NCBI RefSeq assembly: GCF_003626645.1 | Contig: NZ_RBAM01000012.1 | Coordinates: 173,027 to 237,026 of the forward strand | Length of the DNA stretch: 64,000 nt | Reading direction: 5' to 3' | Source of the DNA: Streptomyces klenkii | GTDB lineage: Bacteria > Actinomycetota > Actinomycetes > Streptomycetales > Streptomycetaceae | Shown: piece after piece, positions 17,301-25,373 of the stretch | Numbering within the stretch: the first letter of the stretch is position 1 | How the letters are laid out: each line of letters opens with the position of its first letter | Program-made: the position numbers and the translations under genes | The notes under the pieces: model-generated | Database searches by the model: none | Told to the model about the DNA's origin: nothing | What the model saw: the letters and a program-made list of their open reading frames with translations, nothing else

Positions 17301-17330
17301 GGGCGCGGGCCGGGGCCCCGGCCCGCGCCC
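17301..17330 (-). terminator. Terminator after FAD monooxygenase gene
   Basis: Perfect 30-bp palindrome (15-bp arms meeting at 17315/17316, all G and C), starting 13 bp past the stop of the minus-strand monooxygenase gene. It isolates that gene from the permease leader. Confidence 0.75.
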
Positions 17331-17342
17331 GCGCCGGCCCGC

Positions 17343-18572
17343 TCAGTCCCTCCGCCCGCCGTCCAGCGCCTGCCCGCCGAAGGTGCCGCCGCCCTCGGAC
17401 GCCCGCCGCCACCAGGCTTCCAGGGCGGGCTGGTCCATGGCCGCCCACGCGGGCGCGGCCTGCACCTGGGCGCGGCCGAGGCGGCGGCCGAGGCCGACGA
17501 CGGCGCGGCCGGCGGGCGTCCGCGCGGCGTCGTACGCGGCCACGGCCTCGGCCCAGCTCCCGGCGCCGGCCAGGCAGCGCTCCAGCACGGTCGCGTCCTG
17601 GAGGGCCTTCACGGCGCCGCTGCCGCAGTGCGGCCGGGCGACGGCGGCCGCGTCGCCGACCAGGACGAGCCGGCCCTCCCCGTAGCGCGGCACGCACAGG
17701 TCGTAGACGGGCTGGACGTAGGTGGCGTCCTTGGGCGTGCGCCGGACGACCTCCTGCCAGTACGGCGGGAAGTGCGCGTCCACGACGGTGCGGTGATGTG
17801 CCGTCAGCGTCTCGGGCACCCGGCTCGGCGGGAGGCCCGCAGCGTCGTCGACGGACAGGGCGTGGGCCGGATCGGCGGGCGCGGTGTAGAAGACCCAGTT
17901 GGCGCTGGTGCCGGTGCCGCCCGGGCCGGGGATGCGGTAGACGATCATGTGACCGCCGGGGAAGGCCACCGTGGCGGCCTCCTCGCGGGCCCACGCGCCG
18001 GCCGGCCCGGGCAGCTCCTCCTCCGGGAGGGCGCCGCGCCACGCCAGGTATCCGGCGTAACCGGGCACGGCCGCGTCCCGGGTTGCGGCCCGGACGGCCG
18101 AGCGGTATCCGTCGGCGCCGATCACGAGGTCGAAGCGCTCCTCCCGGCCGCCGGCCAGGCGCAGCACGGCCCCGTCCGGCCCGGGCAGCACCCGCTCGAC
18201 CGCCGTACCGCGCTCGTAGCCGACGGAGGAGGGTATGCGGGCGCGCAGTGCGCTCCACAACGACCCCCAGTTGTACGAACGGAACCCGAACGGAAGCGCC
18301 CCCACCCGCCGTCCGGCCCGGCTCCCGGCGGCGCGCACGATCCAGGAGCGCGAGGTCAGCCGCACCCACGGCACGGCCGGGCCCAGGTGCCCGGCCGCCT
18401 CCAGCTCGGCGTAGCGCTGCTCGTGGACGGCGAGGCCGATGCCCCGGTCCGCGAGCCCTCCGGCCGCCCGCTCGAAGACCACCACCTCGCCGGCGCCCGC
18501 GCGCGCCGCGGCGAGAGCGGCCGCGCACCCCGCGATCGAGCCGCCCACGACCGCCACCCGTCCCGTCAGCAT
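17343..18572 (-). CDS. FAD-dependent monooxygenase
   Basis: 409 aa group A flavin monooxygenase. FAD-binding VAVVGGSIAGCAAALAAARA (about 6-25), DG motif IGADGYRSAVRAA (about 150-162) and GD motif RLVLVGDAAAVARPHCGSGA (about 303-322) are visible. The second half resembles hydroxylases of the 2,6-dihydroxypyridine 3-hydroxylase type (QPVYDLCVPRYGEGR), suggesting a hydroxylated heteroaromatic substrate, but the true substrate is unknown. ATG 18572. Monocistronic, ending in a strong palindromic terminator; divergent from the APC permease at 18746. Confidence 0.8.
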   Translation of the reverse strand: MLTGRVAVVGGSIAGCAAALAAARAGAGEVVVFERAAGGLADRGIGLAVHEQRYAELEAAGHLGPAVPWVRLTSRSWIVRAAGSRAGRRVGALPFGFRSYNWGSLWSALRARIPSSVGYERGTAVERVLPGPDGAVLRLAGGREERFDLVIGADGYRSAVRAATRDAAVPGYAGYLAWRGALPEEELPGPAGAWAREEAATVAFPGGHMIVYRIPGPGGTGTSANWVFYTAPADPAHALSVDDAAGLPPSRVPETLTAHHRTVVDAHFPPYWQEVVRRTPKDATYVQPVYDLCVPRYGEGRLVLVGDAAAVARPHCGSGAVKALQDATVLERCLAGAGSWAEAVAAYDAARTPAGRAVVGLGRRLGRAQVQAAPAWAAMDQPALEAWWRRASEGGGTFGGQALDGGRRD

Positions 18573-18703
18573 CCCCCACCCCTTTCGTCAGCCCCGCCGC
18601 AGACGGAACCTACCCGGCCGTTTGCAGCCGCAGCCGCCGGGGGTGTCCGAACGGTGGACGGGGCCGACACGCCGGTGCTACCAGTGCATTGAACGCATAA
18701 TCA

Positions 18704-18742
18704 GGTCAGCCGGACCCCATCCGGCACGAGAAGGGGCTGACC
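18704..18742 (+). promoter_or_regulatory. Structured 5' leader that can hide the ribosome-binding site of the APC gene
   Basis: GGTCAGCC (18704-18711) can pair with GGCTGACC (18735-18742), and within it CCGGA (18710-18714) with TCCGG (18720-18724); CCCC at 18715-18718 can also pair with the GGGG of the ribosome-binding sequence (18733-18736). All of this lies within 42 bases of the ATG at 18746, so translation may depend on unfolding. No known riboswitch class is recognised. Confidence 0.5.
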
Positions 18743-18745
18743 GCC

Positions 18746-20368
18746 ATGGCAGGCACGGCAGGCACGTCGGGCAGGGGCAGACCGCCGGCGGACTCGGACG
18801 AGGTCGGCTTCGTACGCCGGATCGGCCTGTTCCAGGCCACCGCCATCAACATGAGCCAGATGTGCGGCATAGGCCCCTTCGTCACCATCCCCCTGATGGT
18901 CGCGGCCTTCGGCGGCCCGCACGCCGTCATCGGGTTCGTCGCGGGCGCCGTGCTGGCGCTGGCCGACGGGCTGATCTGGGCCGAGCTCGGCGCCTCGCTG
19001 CCGGGCGCGGGCGGCAGCTACGTCTATCTGCGGCAGGCCTTCCAGTACCGCACCGGAAAGCTGATGCCGTTCCTGTTCGTCTGGACGATGATGCTCTACT
19101 TCCCGCTGGTCCTCTCGACGGGCGTCATCGGCTTCGTGCAGTACCTGACGTACCTGTGGCCCGGCATGACCGCGACGCAGGGCGACCTGACCGGCCTGGT
19201 GCTCATCGCCCTGGTCGTGGCGCTGCTGTGGGGCCGGGTGGAGAACCTGGCGCGGATCACCGCCGTGCTGTGGTGCGTGATGATCGCGTCCGTCGTGCTG
19301 GTGATCGTCGCCTCCTACACCCACTTCAGCCCGGACCTGGCCTTCACCTACCCCTCGGGCGCCTTCGAGCTGACGTCGAGTCACTTCTGGATCGGCTTCG
19401 CGGCGGGCCTGACCATCGGCATCTACGACTACGGCGGCTACAACACGACCGCGTACATGGGCGCCGAGATCAAGAACCCCGGGCGCACCATCCCGCGCTC
19501 CATCATCTACTCCATCCTCGGCATCATGGCCATCTATCTGCTGTTGCAGATCGGCACCCTGGGCGTGGTCGACTGGAAGGAGATGCTCGACCCGGACAGC
19601 CCCGCGTCCTCGTCCGTCGCCTCGGCGGTGCTGGAGGCGACGTGGGGCAAGGGCGCGGCGGACGCCGTCACCGTGCTGATCCTCGTCACGGCCGTGGCCT
19701 CGATCTTCACGGGAATGCTCGGGGCCTCCCGGATCCCGTACCACGCGGCCCGGGAGAAGGTCTTCTTCCGCGCCTTCGGCATCCTGCACCAGCGCCACCG
19801 CTTCCCCGTGCTGGGCCTGCTGTCCATGGGCGGGATCGGCTGCGTGGCCTTCCTGATAGGGCGTCACACGGATCTGGCGACGCTCATCCAGCTGCTGCTG
19901 ACGGTCGTGGTGCTCGTCCAGGCGCTCGGTCAGATCGCGGCCGTCACGGTGCTGCGGCGGCGCCAGCCCGCGCTGCGGCGCCCGTACCGGATGTGGCTCT
20001 ACCCGCTGCCGAGCCTGGTCGCGCTCGTCGGCTGGCTCGTCATCTACGGCTACGCGGACCGGAATTCCCCCGGCCGGCACCCCATCGAATGGTCCCTGGC
20101 CTGGGTCGGGGCCGGCTGCGTGGCCTTCCTGCTCTGGGCGCGCTACGAGAAGGTGTGGCCGTTCGGGCCGCGGGAGATCAGCGAGGAGTACCTGCACGGC
20201 GCCGACCCCGGCACGGAACCGGAGGCCGAGGCGGGGACGGAGGCCGGGGCAGGGACGCGCACCGTGCCCGACCCCCGGCCGGACGCCGAAGGCGGCAGCG
20301 GACCGGACACAGGGCCCGGCCCGGACCCCGACGCCGACCCCGGCACCGGAGTTCCCGCCGAGCGGTGA
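18746..20368 (+). CDS. APC-superfamily amino-acid/polyamine permease
   Basis: 540 aa with about 12 transmembrane segments between residues 25 and 450. The APC glycine/proline-rich first helix is NMSQMCGIGPFVTIPLMVAA (about 35-54), and AELGASLPGAGGSYVYLRQAF (about 86-106) is the conserved loop. The last 65 residues form a low-complexity acidic Gly/Pro/Asp/Glu tail, unusual in the family and predicted cytosolic. It imports amino acids or polyamines; specificity unknown. ATG 18746 is preceded by AAGGGG within a foldable leader. The next gene overlaps or nearly overlaps its stop, so the two are coupled. Confidence 0.83.
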   Translation: MAGTAGTSGRGRPPADSDEVGFVRRIGLFQATAINMSQMCGIGPFVTIPLMVAAFGGPHAVIGFVAGAVLALADGLIWAELGASLPGAGGSYVYLRQAFQYRTGKLMPFLFVWTMMLYFPLVLSTGVIGFVQYLTYLWPGMTATQGDLTGLVLIALVVALLWGRVENLARITAVLWCVMIASVVLVIVASYTHFSPDLAFTYPSGAFELTSSHFWIGFAAGLTIGIYDYGGYNTTAYMGAEIKNPGRTIPRSIIYSILGIMAIYLLLQIGTLGVVDWKEMLDPDSPASSSVASAVLEATWGKGAADAVTVLILVTAVASIFTGMLGASRIPYHAAREKVFFRAFGILHQRHRFPVLGLLSMGGIGCVAFLIGRHTDLATLIQLLLTVVVLVQALGQIAAVTVLRRRQPALRRPYRMWLYPLPSLVALVGWLVIYGYADRNSPGRHPIEWSLAWVGAGCVAFLLWARYEKVWPFGPREISEEYLHGADPGTEPEAEAGTEAGAGTRTVPDPRPDAEGGSGPDTGPGPDPDADPGTGVPAER

Positions 20369-20379
20369 TACTTGCATTC

Positions 20380-20982
20380 ATGCCTGTTTCTGCCTCCCCG
20401 CACTCCCCTCCCGCCTCGCGCACACCTGCCGCACGCCGCCGCAGGCTGTACTGGCACCGCCTCTTCTTCGGGCTGTGGTACCGCCCGGTCGAGATCCTGG
20501 ACGAGGCGCGGGACCGGAGCGTGTGGGGGGCGGCGGCGTTCCTCTGCGTGCTCTGCGGGGTGCTGGGCACGATGGGCCGCGACGGGTTCTGGGAAGGGTG
20601 GCGGGTGGGCCCCGCGTTCGCCCTGGAGGCCATGGCGATAGCCGACGCGGTCCTCGTCCTCGCGAGCCTGCTGCTGGGCATCGCGACGCAGGCCATCGCG
20701 CGCCGGCTCGGCGGCAACGGCAAGTTCGGCCCGACGGTGACGCTGTTCGTCGTGGTGTTCTGGGCGACGGACCTGCCGCGGCTCGCCCTGGACGCGTGCC
20801 TGCCCGGGGGTTCCTTCCCCGTGCGGGCGGCCGCCTGGGTCACCTCGGCCTTCGGCTACGCCTTCGCCACGCTGCTGATCCGCGGTCAGCACCACCTGCC
20901 CACGCACAAGGCCGTGGCGGCGGTGAGCATACAGATGCTGGCGGCGGTGGCCCTGCTGAAGTTCCCTGCCACCACGGGCTGA
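20380..20982 (+). CDS. Yip1-like small integral membrane protein of unknown function
   Basis: 200 aa. A basic, proline-rich N-terminus (to about residue 28) precedes YWHRLFFGLWYRPVEILDEARD and about five hydrophobic segments, a Yip1-domain-like arrangement also seen in YesL/Yip1 family proteins. No catalytic motif. Start is uncertain: ATG 20380 has no clear ribosome-binding sequence, and a GTG at 20365 would overlap the permease stop (GTGA), giving 205 aa. Either way it is the second gene of the permease operon and ends before a strong terminator. A role linked to the permease is only inferred from position. Confidence 0.65.
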   Translation: MPVSASPHSPPASRTPAARRRRLYWHRLFFGLWYRPVEILDEARDRSVWGAAAFLCVLCGVLGTMGRDGFWEGWRVGPAFALEAMAIADAVLVLASLLLGIATQAIARRLGGNGKFGPTVTLFVVVFWATDLPRLALDACLPGGSFPVRAAAWVTSAFGYAFATLLIRGQHHLPTHKAVAAVSIQMLAAVALLKFPATTG

Positions 20983-21014
20983 CGCGCCCGGAGATCCCCT
21001 TGAGGGAGTCGAGG

Positions 21015-21052
21015 GCCCGCCCGGTGCGACGGGGGATGCACACCGGGCGGGC
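21015..21052. terminator. Bidirectional terminator, 12-bp stem
   Basis: GCCCGCCCGGTG (21015-21026) pairs perfectly with CACCGGGCGGGC (21041-21052) around a 14-base loop, between the convergent membrane-protein gene and P450 gene. Confidence 0.85.
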
Positions 21053-21115
21053 TCGAGGACAGTTCTACCTCATCAAGGATGGGTCATGCACCAAAAACCT
21101 GTTCGGCTTTGCCCA

Positions 21116-22345
21116 CTACCAGCGAACAGGGAGCGAAATCAGGCCACGTGCCCGCATCGAGGGCCGCCACGCCAGCTCCTCCCGCGCCACGTCGAGCGCG
21201 AGCCCCGGAAGCCGCTCCAGCAGCGCTGCCAGCGCGATTTCCGTCTCCATCCTGGCCAGTGGGGCTCCGAGGCAGTAGTGGATCCCGTGCCCCAGCGCCA
21301 GATGACCGGAACGATCACGGTTCAAATCCAGCCGATCCGGCTCGGAAAAGTGATGAGGGTCACGATTGGCGGCGGCGAGGGACAGCAGGACGGTCTCCCC
21401 GGCGGGCACGGTCACCCCGCCGATCTCCACGTTCTCCAGCGGAAACCTCCGGATCGCGAGCGGCCCGGGCCCGTCCCACCGCATGAACTCCTCGACGGCC
21501 GCCCCGAGTCCGGCCGGATTCGCTCGCAAAGACTCCATCAAGACCGGGTGGTCCAGCAGGGCCAGAACGGCGTTGGCGATCAGGTGGACGGTGTTCTCGT
21601 AGCCCGCGAAGAGGATCAGGAACGCGAGCGAGCTCAATTCGTCCTCGGAGAGCCGGTCGGCCCCCTCGCTCCCGTCACCGTCACCGTCGCCGTCGCTGTC
21701 GCGGGCCGCGATGAGGTCGGAGAGCAGGTCGTCGCCGGGGGTGGCGCGCTTGCTCGCGATGAGGCCGGTGAAGAAGCGCATCATGTTGCCGATGGCCTCC
21801 TTCATCAGCTCCGGCCGGGCCGGGTCCGGGGTGATGAGCGCGTCCGTCCAGGCCCGGAAGTCCGGCCGCCGGTCCTGCGGTACGCCCAGCAGGTCGCATA
21901 TGACGGTGATGGGCAGCGGGCCGGCGTAGGACGCGAGCAGATCCGTACGCCCCTCGGCCTCGATCGCGTCGAGGAGTTCGTCGGCGACGCGGCGCACCGG
22001 CTCGCGGAGCTTGTCCACGCGGCCGGGGGTGAAGGCCTTGACGACGAGGCGGCGGATGCGGGTGTGGTCCGGGGGGTCCATGTTGAGCAGGTTGGCGTCG
22101 AGGGCCGGAGGCAGCGCGAATCCGGCGTAGTTGCCCGGGGTGGCGTTGCGCTTGTCCAGGGACAGCCGCGGGTCGGCGAGCGCCCGGCGGACGTCCTCGT
22201 AGCGGGTCACCAGCCAGGCGGGCCGCCCGTCGGGGCCGGTGATGCGGTGGACCGGTCCGGCCTCGCGCAGCCGGGCGTAGGTGCCGTACGGGTCGTTGAT
22301 GAGCGCGCTGACGTCGAAGGGCGCGGAAGGAGCGGGGTTCGGCAT
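21116..22345 (-). CDS. Cytochrome P450 with Asn in place of the I-helix Thr
   Basis: 409 aa soluble bacterial P450 from ATG 22345. K-helix E286-x-x-R289 and heme ligand C358 (LGHGIHYCLG) are present. Two departures from the usual signatures are visible: the I-helix reads AGYENT (247-252), placing Asn251 where most P450s have the catalytic Thr, and the heme loop begins Leu rather than Phe. A run of four Asp-Gly units (218-225) is inserted before the I-helix. It probably hydroxylates a secondary metabolite or fatty acid using ferredoxin partners not encoded nearby. Overall sequence is CYP107-like. Monocistronic, with terminators on both sides. Confidence 0.88.
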   Translation of the reverse strand: MPNPAPSAPFDVSALINDPYGTYARLREAGPVHRITGPDGRPAWLVTRYEDVRRALADPRLSLDKRNATPGNYAGFALPPALDANLLNMDPPDHTRIRRLVVKAFTPGRVDKLREPVRRVADELLDAIEAEGRTDLLASYAGPLPITVICDLLGVPQDRRPDFRAWTDALITPDPARPELMKEAIGNMMRFFTGLIASKRATPGDDLLSDLIAARDSDGDGDGDGSEGADRLSEDELSSLAFLILFAGYENTVHLIANAVLALLDHPVLMESLRANPAGLGAAVEEFMRWDGPGPLAIRRFPLENVEIGGVTVPAGETVLLSLAAANRDPHHFSEPDRLDLNRDRSGHLALGHGIHYCLGAPLARMETEIALAALLERLPGLALDVAREELAWRPSMRARGLISLPVRW

Positions 22346-22482
22346 GGGAACCGACTCTAGAAGATCGGCCGCCCGGTGGCGGACGGACGGGTGTGAGGTC
22401 GAGGGCCGTGGTGTCGGGGTGCGTGCCGCGCGGCTCACCGCGCCCCTTCGGCCGGCCCCGCCGGAGGCGGACGCGCACGGGC

Positions 22483-22517
22483 GGCGCCGGATCCGTCGTG
22501 GTGACGGACCCGGCGCC
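22483..22517 (-). terminator. Terminator of the XRE/ImmA/membrane-protein operon
   Basis: 15-bp arms 22483-22497 and 22503-22517 (one mismatch) with a GTGGT loop, 64 bp past the stop of the minus-strand membrane-protein gene. Confidence 0.8.
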
Positions 22518-22580
22518 GGCCTGTGGCGCAGGCGGCCTTGACCCCCGTCCAGGGCCACCTCGTCCATGGGCCGCACGCCG

Positions 22581-23792
22581 TCAGGGACGGCGTGCCGCGC
22601 TGATCTCCCGTAGTTCGTCGAGGACGGCGTCGACCACCGGGTCGTGGTAGACGTCCGCGACGAGGGCCAGGTGTTCGTGCTCCTCGGCCGGATCGGCGCT
22701 GACGGTGATGACGACGCTGTCGGCGTGCGGTGCGGGTACGTGCCCGGTGACCTGGTTCTGCAAGCCGCGCCGGAGGGCGGCGGCCTCCACGACCGCGGCG
22801 AGGCGGCGCTCGTCGAGCGCGGCGCCGGTCGCCTTGCGGCGGGCGATGTCCAGGGCGGCGGGCTCGACGTGGCGGCGGATGCCGCGCTGGATGTCGCGGA
22901 TCTCGGCCATCTGGCGGTTCGCCCGCCACTCCAGGTCGGCGAAGGGCCAGCGGCCCGTCATGCCGTGCCCGGTGAGGGTGACCTCGGGGGCGTGCGCGGT
23001 GACGGCCTGCCAGAGCGGCTGCAGCCGGCGGAGCCTGCGCCAGGCGGCGACGCGGGGCCCGGCGGCGGGCAGCGAGAACCCGAGCAGGACCAGCAGCGCG
23101 GCGACCGAAGCGCTCATCGGGGCGACGCCGTTGGACAGCCAGTAGGCGTCGTGACCGGCCCAGGTCAGCACGAACCCGGCGAGCTTGCACAGGCAGTAGA
23201 GCAGGCCGAGCCAGCAGCCCGCGGCCAGGGTGCGCAGGCCCTTGGCGAGCCAGCACGGGCCGAGCTGGGCGGCGTAGCGCGGGCAGAGCGCGCCGAGGCC
23301 GGCGAGGCTCGTGCCGAAGATGGCCAGGTACAGCACCAGGAAGGCGACGACTCCGGGCGCGTCGGCGTAGGCGGTGCTGAAGTCGCGGGGGTGCTCCACG
23401 GCGTCGGGGCGGCCGACGGCGAAGCACACGATGGCCGTGATCCAGGCGACGGCCACGACGGCGACGGCGACCCGGGAGCGCACGGCGGCCCGTGCGCGGG
23501 CGGCGGCGTCGCCGTGGCTGGTCCAGCGCAGCAGGAGGATCGTGGCGCCGGAGGCGAACAGGACCACGGCCGAGTAGAGGAAGACCATGGCCAGGTTGGC
23601 GACGCCGGTCAGCCGGTCGAAGGCGCGGTAGACGCTCGGCGCGGAGAACAGGAAGACGATGGGCACGCCGGAGGTCATCAGGGCGGTCAGGCCCAGGTCG
23701 ACGTTGCCGCGGTCGCGGAACCAGGCGCGGGCCTTGTAGGCGACGATGGCCCAGGTGATCGCGCTGAAGGTCAGGTAGAGGGCGTCAAACAC
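22581..23792 (-). CDS. Seven-TM membrane protein with cytosolic tail (MAB_1171c-like)
   Basis: 403 aa. About seven hydrophobic helices occupy residues 1-245 (for example FDALYLTFSAITWAIVAY and VANLAMVFLYSAVVLFASG), followed by a soluble, Arg/Ala/Glu-rich helical tail of about 160 residues ending LDELREISAARRP. The pattern and the HGMTGRWPFADLEWRANRQM stretch match the actinobacterial family annotated as MAB_1171c-like putative transporter; no transport motif is actually visible. It overlaps the upstream metalloprotease gene by 8 bp and is the third gene of an XRE-ImmA operon. A role as membrane sensor or effector of that regulatory pair is inferred from the conserved order. Confidence 0.75.
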   Translation of the reverse strand: MFDALYLTFSAITWAIVAYKARAWFRDRGNVDLGLTALMTSGVPIVFLFSAPSVYRAFDRLTGVANLAMVFLYSAVVLFASGATILLLRWTSHGDAAARARAAVRSRVAVAVVAVAWITAIVCFAVGRPDAVEHPRDFSTAYADAPGVVAFLVLYLAIFGTSLAGLGALCPRYAAQLGPCWLAKGLRTLAAGCWLGLLYCLCKLAGFVLTWAGHDAYWLSNGVAPMSASVAALLVLLGFSLPAAGPRVAAWRRLRRLQPLWQAVTAHAPEVTLTGHGMTGRWPFADLEWRANRQMAEIRDIQRGIRRHVEPAALDIARRKATGAALDERRLAAVVEAAALRRGLQNQVTGHVPAPHADSVVITVSADPAEEHEHLALVADVYHDPVVDAVLDELREISAARRP

Positions 23793-24462
23793 CGTCGCCC
23801 CCTCCGCCGTTCGCGCCGGCTGCGCCGTGCCCGGCCGCGCCGTGCTCGCGGATCTGCCGCCGGACGTGCTGAAGGGCGGGGCCGAGGGAGGCCGCCAGCT
23901 CGGCGGCCTCGCCCTCCAGGCGCGCGTCCTGGCCGGGCGGCGGGGGCACGACCTTCTCCATGAGGAGGGTGCCGAGGATCTCGGTCTCGCGCTCGGTGAG
24001 GTTGTCGTAGCAGTGGTGGCGGGCGAGGCCCATGGTCAGGCCCATGCGGCGCATGGCGGTCGCCACGTCGACCGAGGGGGTCCACACCTTGAGGGCGTCC
24101 TCGGTGACGGCCGGGTCCTGGTCGTGGCCGAGCAGCAGGTGGCCGATCTCGTGCAGCACGATGTGGACCTGGTGCCAGGGGGACGTCTTCTGCTCGTAGA
24201 TGACCCAGTACGCGTCGTCGGTGGTGGCGGTCATGCCGGAGACGACGCCGTCGAGGCTCATGGGGACCAGGCGGATCGGGCGTCCGACGCGGCGCGCGAC
24301 GACGTCGCACAGGCCCTGGAGGTCGGTGGACGCGGGCAGCGCGAGCTCCTGGATGAGCTGCTTGCACCGGCGCCGTATGCGCCCCACTCGCATGCCTGCA
24401 CCGTCCTCGTCCTCGGTACGCCGCCAGTAAGTGAAGAGCCGGTCATCCGCCGTGACGGTCAC
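23785..24462 (-). CDS. ImmA/IrrE-type zinc metalloprotease
   Basis: 225 aa. The zincin motif H104-E-I-G-H108 lies in VHIVLHEIGHLLLGH, preceded by a beta-rich DAYWVIYEQKTSPWHQ segment, as in ImmA/IrrE proteases, which cleave or inactivate XRE-type repressors to trigger a response. The N-terminal part RRRCKQLIQELALPASTDLQ is helical. The C-terminus is Gly/Ala-rich and low complexity. The start overlaps the XRE gene by 4 bp and the end overlaps the membrane-protein gene by 8 bp, so the three are translated as a unit. The obvious substrate is the XRE protein (inference). Confidence 0.82.
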   Translation of the reverse strand: MTVTADDRLFTYWRRTEDEDGAGMRVGRIRRRCKQLIQELALPASTDLQGLCDVVARRVGRPIRLVPMSLDGVVSGMTATTDDAYWVIYEQKTSPWHQVHIVLHEIGHLLLGHDQDPAVTEDALKVWTPSVDVATAMRRMGLTMGLARHHCYDNLTERETEILGTLLMEKVVPPPPGQDARLEGEAAELAASLGPALQHVRRQIREHGAAGHGAAGANGGGGDGV

Positions 24463-24941
24463 GGGCGCTCCTCACCACCCGCGTCGGGCGGGTCGGACGG
24501 TAGGTTCATCTGCTGCCGGAACTGGGAGATGATGGTGGTCAGGCTGTCCTGCACCTCGGGCGGCAGGCCGACCGAGCGCAGGGCGATGGCCCGCACCCGC
24601 TGGTCCCGCATGGCGACCAGGAAGCGGACCTCCTCCTCCACGCGGGCGGCCTGCGAGTCCGAGAGGTCGCCCATCAGATAACCGACGGGCACCGCGAAGA
24701 ACTTGGCCAGGGCGCGCAGCACGTCCGGGCTGGGGTTGGCGCGGCGGCCGTTGCGCAGCATCGACAGATACTGCTCGGTGAGGCCGGTCCCGCCGTACTC
24801 CGCGCCGTTGGTGATCTCGTCGGCGACGTGTCCGTTGGTGTAGGGCGCGCCGGGCGGGTGCATGTTCGCGAACAGGTAGTTGAGCCGCGCCGCGAGCGTG
24901 CTGCGCGCGTCGCCTGCCGCCCCATCGCCCCCGACTGCCAT
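24459..24941 (-). CDS. XRE-family transcriptional regulator
   Basis: 160 aa. The helix-turn-helix spans about residues 35-85 (NGAEYGGTGLTEQYLSMLRN then SPDVLRALAKFFAVPVGYLM), the PF01381-type fold with the GYLMGD exit typical of actinobacterial XRE regulators. The rest is helical, with a Gln/Met-rich C-terminus. It precedes and overlaps an ImmA/IrrE protease gene, the classic arrangement of a repressor and its anti-repressor protease. ATG 24941 follows GGGAGCAG. It probably represses its own operon by binding in the 432-bp upstream region. Confidence 0.82.
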   Translation of the reverse strand: MAVGGDGAAGDARSTLAARLNYLFANMHPPGAPYTNGHVADEITNGAEYGGTGLTEQYLSMLRNGRRANPSPDVLRALAKFFAVPVGYLMGDLSDSQAARVEEEVRFLVAMRDQRVRAIALRSVGLPPEVQDSLTTIISQFRQQMNLPSDPPDAGGEERP

Positions 24942-25373
24942 CTGCTCCCGTCCTCACCGGCCGACGTTCCCCCACGGCACCTCACGGCCAGTTAAGCCGG
25001 AGGTGACTGCGAGAGGCATCCTGTCACGGCCTAGGCCCGTAGCACTAGTCCGTCCAGGGTTTCAGCTCGGTGACGGACTTAACCACGAGTTGATAGCCCG
25101 GTGAACGACCGGGGACTTCCGGGGCGCGGGCGCTCCGGTCCCGGCCGCGGGCGTGCCGCTCCCGAGCCGCGGGCGTTCCGCTCCCGGGTACAGGAAAGCG
25201 CCGGAGCCGCCGGATGCATTCCGCCGGATCCCGGGAGCGGACCGGGCGATGCGGGGCGGCGGGCACCGCTCCGGCGTGTCCCACGTCCTCGTGAATCCTG
25301 TCGCGTCCTGGCCTGTTCACCCCGGTCCCGCCCGTAGGACGATGACACGCTCGCCACGAGGAGGTATCCGACC
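24942..25373. promoter_or_regulatory. Intergenic region between divergent XRE operon and serine protease
   Basis: 432 bp without a convincing gene. The half next to the XRE gene is less GC-rich; on the minus strand TGGACG-N17-TAGGCC (about 25027-25055) could be its promoter. The half next to the protease holds three imperfect 22-bp repeats. An 78-codon open frame from 25101 is repeat-driven and not credible. Confidence 0.4.
25123..25187. repeat. Three imperfect tandem 22-bp repeats
   Basis: Units at about 25123-25143, 25144-25165 and 25166-25187 share the core CGCGGGCG-N2-CCG-N-TCCCG; the last two differ at only two positions. The array is about 190 bp upstream of the serine protease start and 180 bp upstream of the XRE start. 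Confidence 0.6.

Noticed and set aside
25101..25337. 78-codon frame upstream of the serine protease
   Set aside because: It is made of the 22-bp GC-rich repeats and has no ribosome-binding sequence or domain.
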